Assembly: GCA_018340805.1 (NCBI GenBank) | Contig: JACMZG010001870.1 | Coordinates: 16,320,532 to 16,384,531 of the forward strand | Direction: 5' to 3' | Source: Microvelia longipes | Lineage: Eukaryota > Arthropoda > Insecta > Hemiptera > Veliidae | DNA: 64,000 nt | Shown here: one piece after another, positions 62,456 through 64,000 of the stretch | Numbering within the stretch: the stretch's first letter is position 1 | How the letters are laid out: each line of letters starts with the position of its first letter | Position numbers and translations under genes: made by a program | Notes under the pieces: generated by a model | Told to the model about the DNA's origin: nothing | The model's input: only the letters and a program-made list of their open reading frames with translations | Database searches by the model: none

Positions 62456-62673
62456 GTGTAATGGCTGGAACCGGTCTCAATTTTTCGTAAATATCTTCCT
62501 GAACAAGGATCTGCAATTCTGCCGACTCGTATCGGATGGGTGTCCCAGGCAGAACCTTTGACGCCTAAAGTGCGTTCTGCCTGGGACACCCATCCTTTAC
62601 GAATCGGGAGAATTGCAGATCCTTGTTCAGGAAGGTATTTACGAAAAATTGAGACCGGTTCCAGCCATTACAC
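62456..62673. repeat. Large palindrome, 100-bp arms
   Basis: Arms 62456-62555 and 62574-62673 around an 18-nt loop, itself with a CTTT/AAAG stem. By eye ~5 mismatches in 100. The ends are GTGTAATGGCTGGAACCGGT and its inverse. GC content is clearly above the flanks. Size and shape suit a recently inserted snap-back MITE, but I saw no unambiguous target duplication and no family match. Confidence 0.93.
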
Positions 62674-63499
62674 TGTTTTTTTACTTGGGTGGGTTATGAA
62701 TGAAGTTTTATATATAAAACTTTGCTTGCAGCAATTAATTGTTTTGTTATATATATTTTTTTTAGTATAAATTGTCTAAATAGATATTAAAAATAGTGTA
62801 AACATTCTTTTACATTTTTCGGTTTTTAAAAAAATTATCTTTAGATTCATTTTATTCATTGATAAATATATTTATAATTTAGCACGTATTAAATTTAATG
62901 CATTCTTATTGAAAAAATAAATGTATTTTCTGTGCTCTAAAAACTATCAATAAAGCTTAAATACAGCTGAAATCAGTATTTTGAATATAAAAAGACTTTC
63001 TATCAAAACACTAAGTTCAAATTTTATTTATTAATTCAATTCCTACAATAAATCAAGTAGGATTTAAAAGTACGAAAAATACGTGGGAGTAACAATAACT
63101 TTAAGTACTGTGGCAAGCAAATAAAATATAATTCAATAATTTTTGAATTTAAAATAAAAATTATGCGTTTAAAATCAAGTTAAACTAATTTTTATACATC
63201 CTGGTTCAAAATTCTTAGATTTTTGCATTGTTGGATTTTATTGATACTTTTTTTTTGAGTGGGCGGAGTTTGTTCGGAATAAAGTTGAATGATTACCACA
63301 AGTTAAAGGTTTAAAGGTTCGAGTCTAGGTCCCGAAGTAATATATTATACAAATTAAAACCAGTCTCCAATATAAAAGGAAATGGAACCTGTAATTTTAG
63401 AACAGTTATGTTTGATGTTTTATTGTATACTTAATTTTTTATGTAGATTTACAATTTTTATTGGTTTATTTGTGAATGAATTAGAATCATAGTGGAATT

Positions 63500-63830
63500 C
63501 ACTCTTCGAATTTTTTGAAAAACGTATACAAGTCATTGGATAAAAATTGAACCAATTCTGATAATGTGATGAAACATGTGTTGTCTCAAATCGAACGATA
63601 CAATTTTTACACGTTTGATGAATATTAGACATTTTTGCAGCCATTATTACGGGTGAATACGTCACTTGAAGCCCATTGATAACAGACACACATCTGCAGA
63701 CAAACAATTTCGTGAATACTACCGGATAATTCAGGTGACATCCCGGTTTCGGATTTTTTTGCAAACGCAATTCTTTTCTTATATACCTACGGTATAAATG
63801 AGATAAAGTAAAAAGACGTTTTTCGTTCCT
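63500..63830 (+). mobile_element. Tail-family repeat, shortened copy
   Basis: AAAAATTGAACCAATTCTGA, ATAACAGACACACATCTGCA, GGATAATTCAGGTGACATCC and CGGTTTCGGATTTTTTTGCA match the 3' half of copies 46735 and 59120, with the CACTCAGGAGG segment deleted. The 156-codon minus frame (63420-63890) is its shadow. Confidence 0.65.
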
Positions 63831-64000
63831 ACCTAATAAAAATAAATTTACATAATTTTTAGAAAGATTTCCGCGCCTTTTCGGCGCCAAGTTTTTATAA
63901 CATCTTCTTTAGAAAACAAGATTTTTTATGCATAAAGAAATAAAATTACTAATAAAGAAGTTAGTCATAAATCAACTGTATTATTTTCAGTGAAAAATAG

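Larger units (their letters stand above)
56335..64000 (+). other. Fbxl7 intron 2, at least 7.6 kb
   Basis: I found no exon that continues the LRR domain with the required phase before the right edge. The interval instead holds transposon relics, a minisatellite and a large palindrome. If the gene is intact, the intron exceeds the window. Confidence 0.6.

Noticed and set aside
63420..63890. 156-codon minus frame
   Set aside because: It lies over the reverse strand of a dispersed repeat; other copies of the repeat do not keep the frame.

Overview
This is a strongly AT-rich, intron- and repeat-dominated eukaryotic nuclear window, almost certainly from an arthropod. The only clear host gene is the start of an F-box/leucine-rich-repeat gene of the FBXL7 type. 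Two exons (55332-55705 and 56105-56334) join in a consistent reading frame and read like insect Fbxl7, with an F-box followed by the first leucine-rich repeats. The rest of that gene must lie beyond the right edge, so its second intron is at least 7.6 kb. No bacterial-style operon, CRISPR array or rRNA is present, and I saw no intact tRNA.

Left third (1-20 kb): a 57-bp-period minisatellite (1-1090); a direct-plus-inverted repeat cluster (2421-2951); a hAT-type non-autonomous element with a perfect 8-bp target duplication that is filled by a TA microsatellite (3187-3782); scattered ends of Penelope-like retroelements (PLEs); and one nearly complete but dead PLE insertion (7670-9183). That PLE has an inverted partial copy at its 5' side, hammerhead-like motifs, a GIY-YIG domain and a 14-bp target duplication. 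Then come two adjacent inverted repeats (12395-12577, 12641-12806), a 5'-truncated jockey-like LINE end (12959-13480) and three orphan open segments that I cannot name.

Middle (20-46 kb): long AT-rich stretches without recognisable genes, many (TA)n tracts, foldback elements (27955, 31130, 38341), a nine-unit minisatellite (40700-41170), a retroposon flanked by a 15-bp target duplication (41824-42214), and 71 bp further a second hAT-type element (42286-43126) with a CTAG-centred 8-bp duplication.

Right third (46-64 kb): several dispersed repeat families recur here and on the left, including the third copy of the ~670-bp foldback family (47516-48211). The FBXL7 exons follow. Intron 2 carries a second PLE relic with a hammerhead-like core, a 48-bp-period minisatellite ending in an inverted unit, and a 100-bp-arm palindrome (62456-62673).

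The genes do not form a pathway. The story is one host gene with large introns in a landscape of mostly inactive transposable elements. I found no convincing new biological system. The most interesting items are the PLE architecture, the near-perfect palindromes and three dispersed repeat families that I could not assign.
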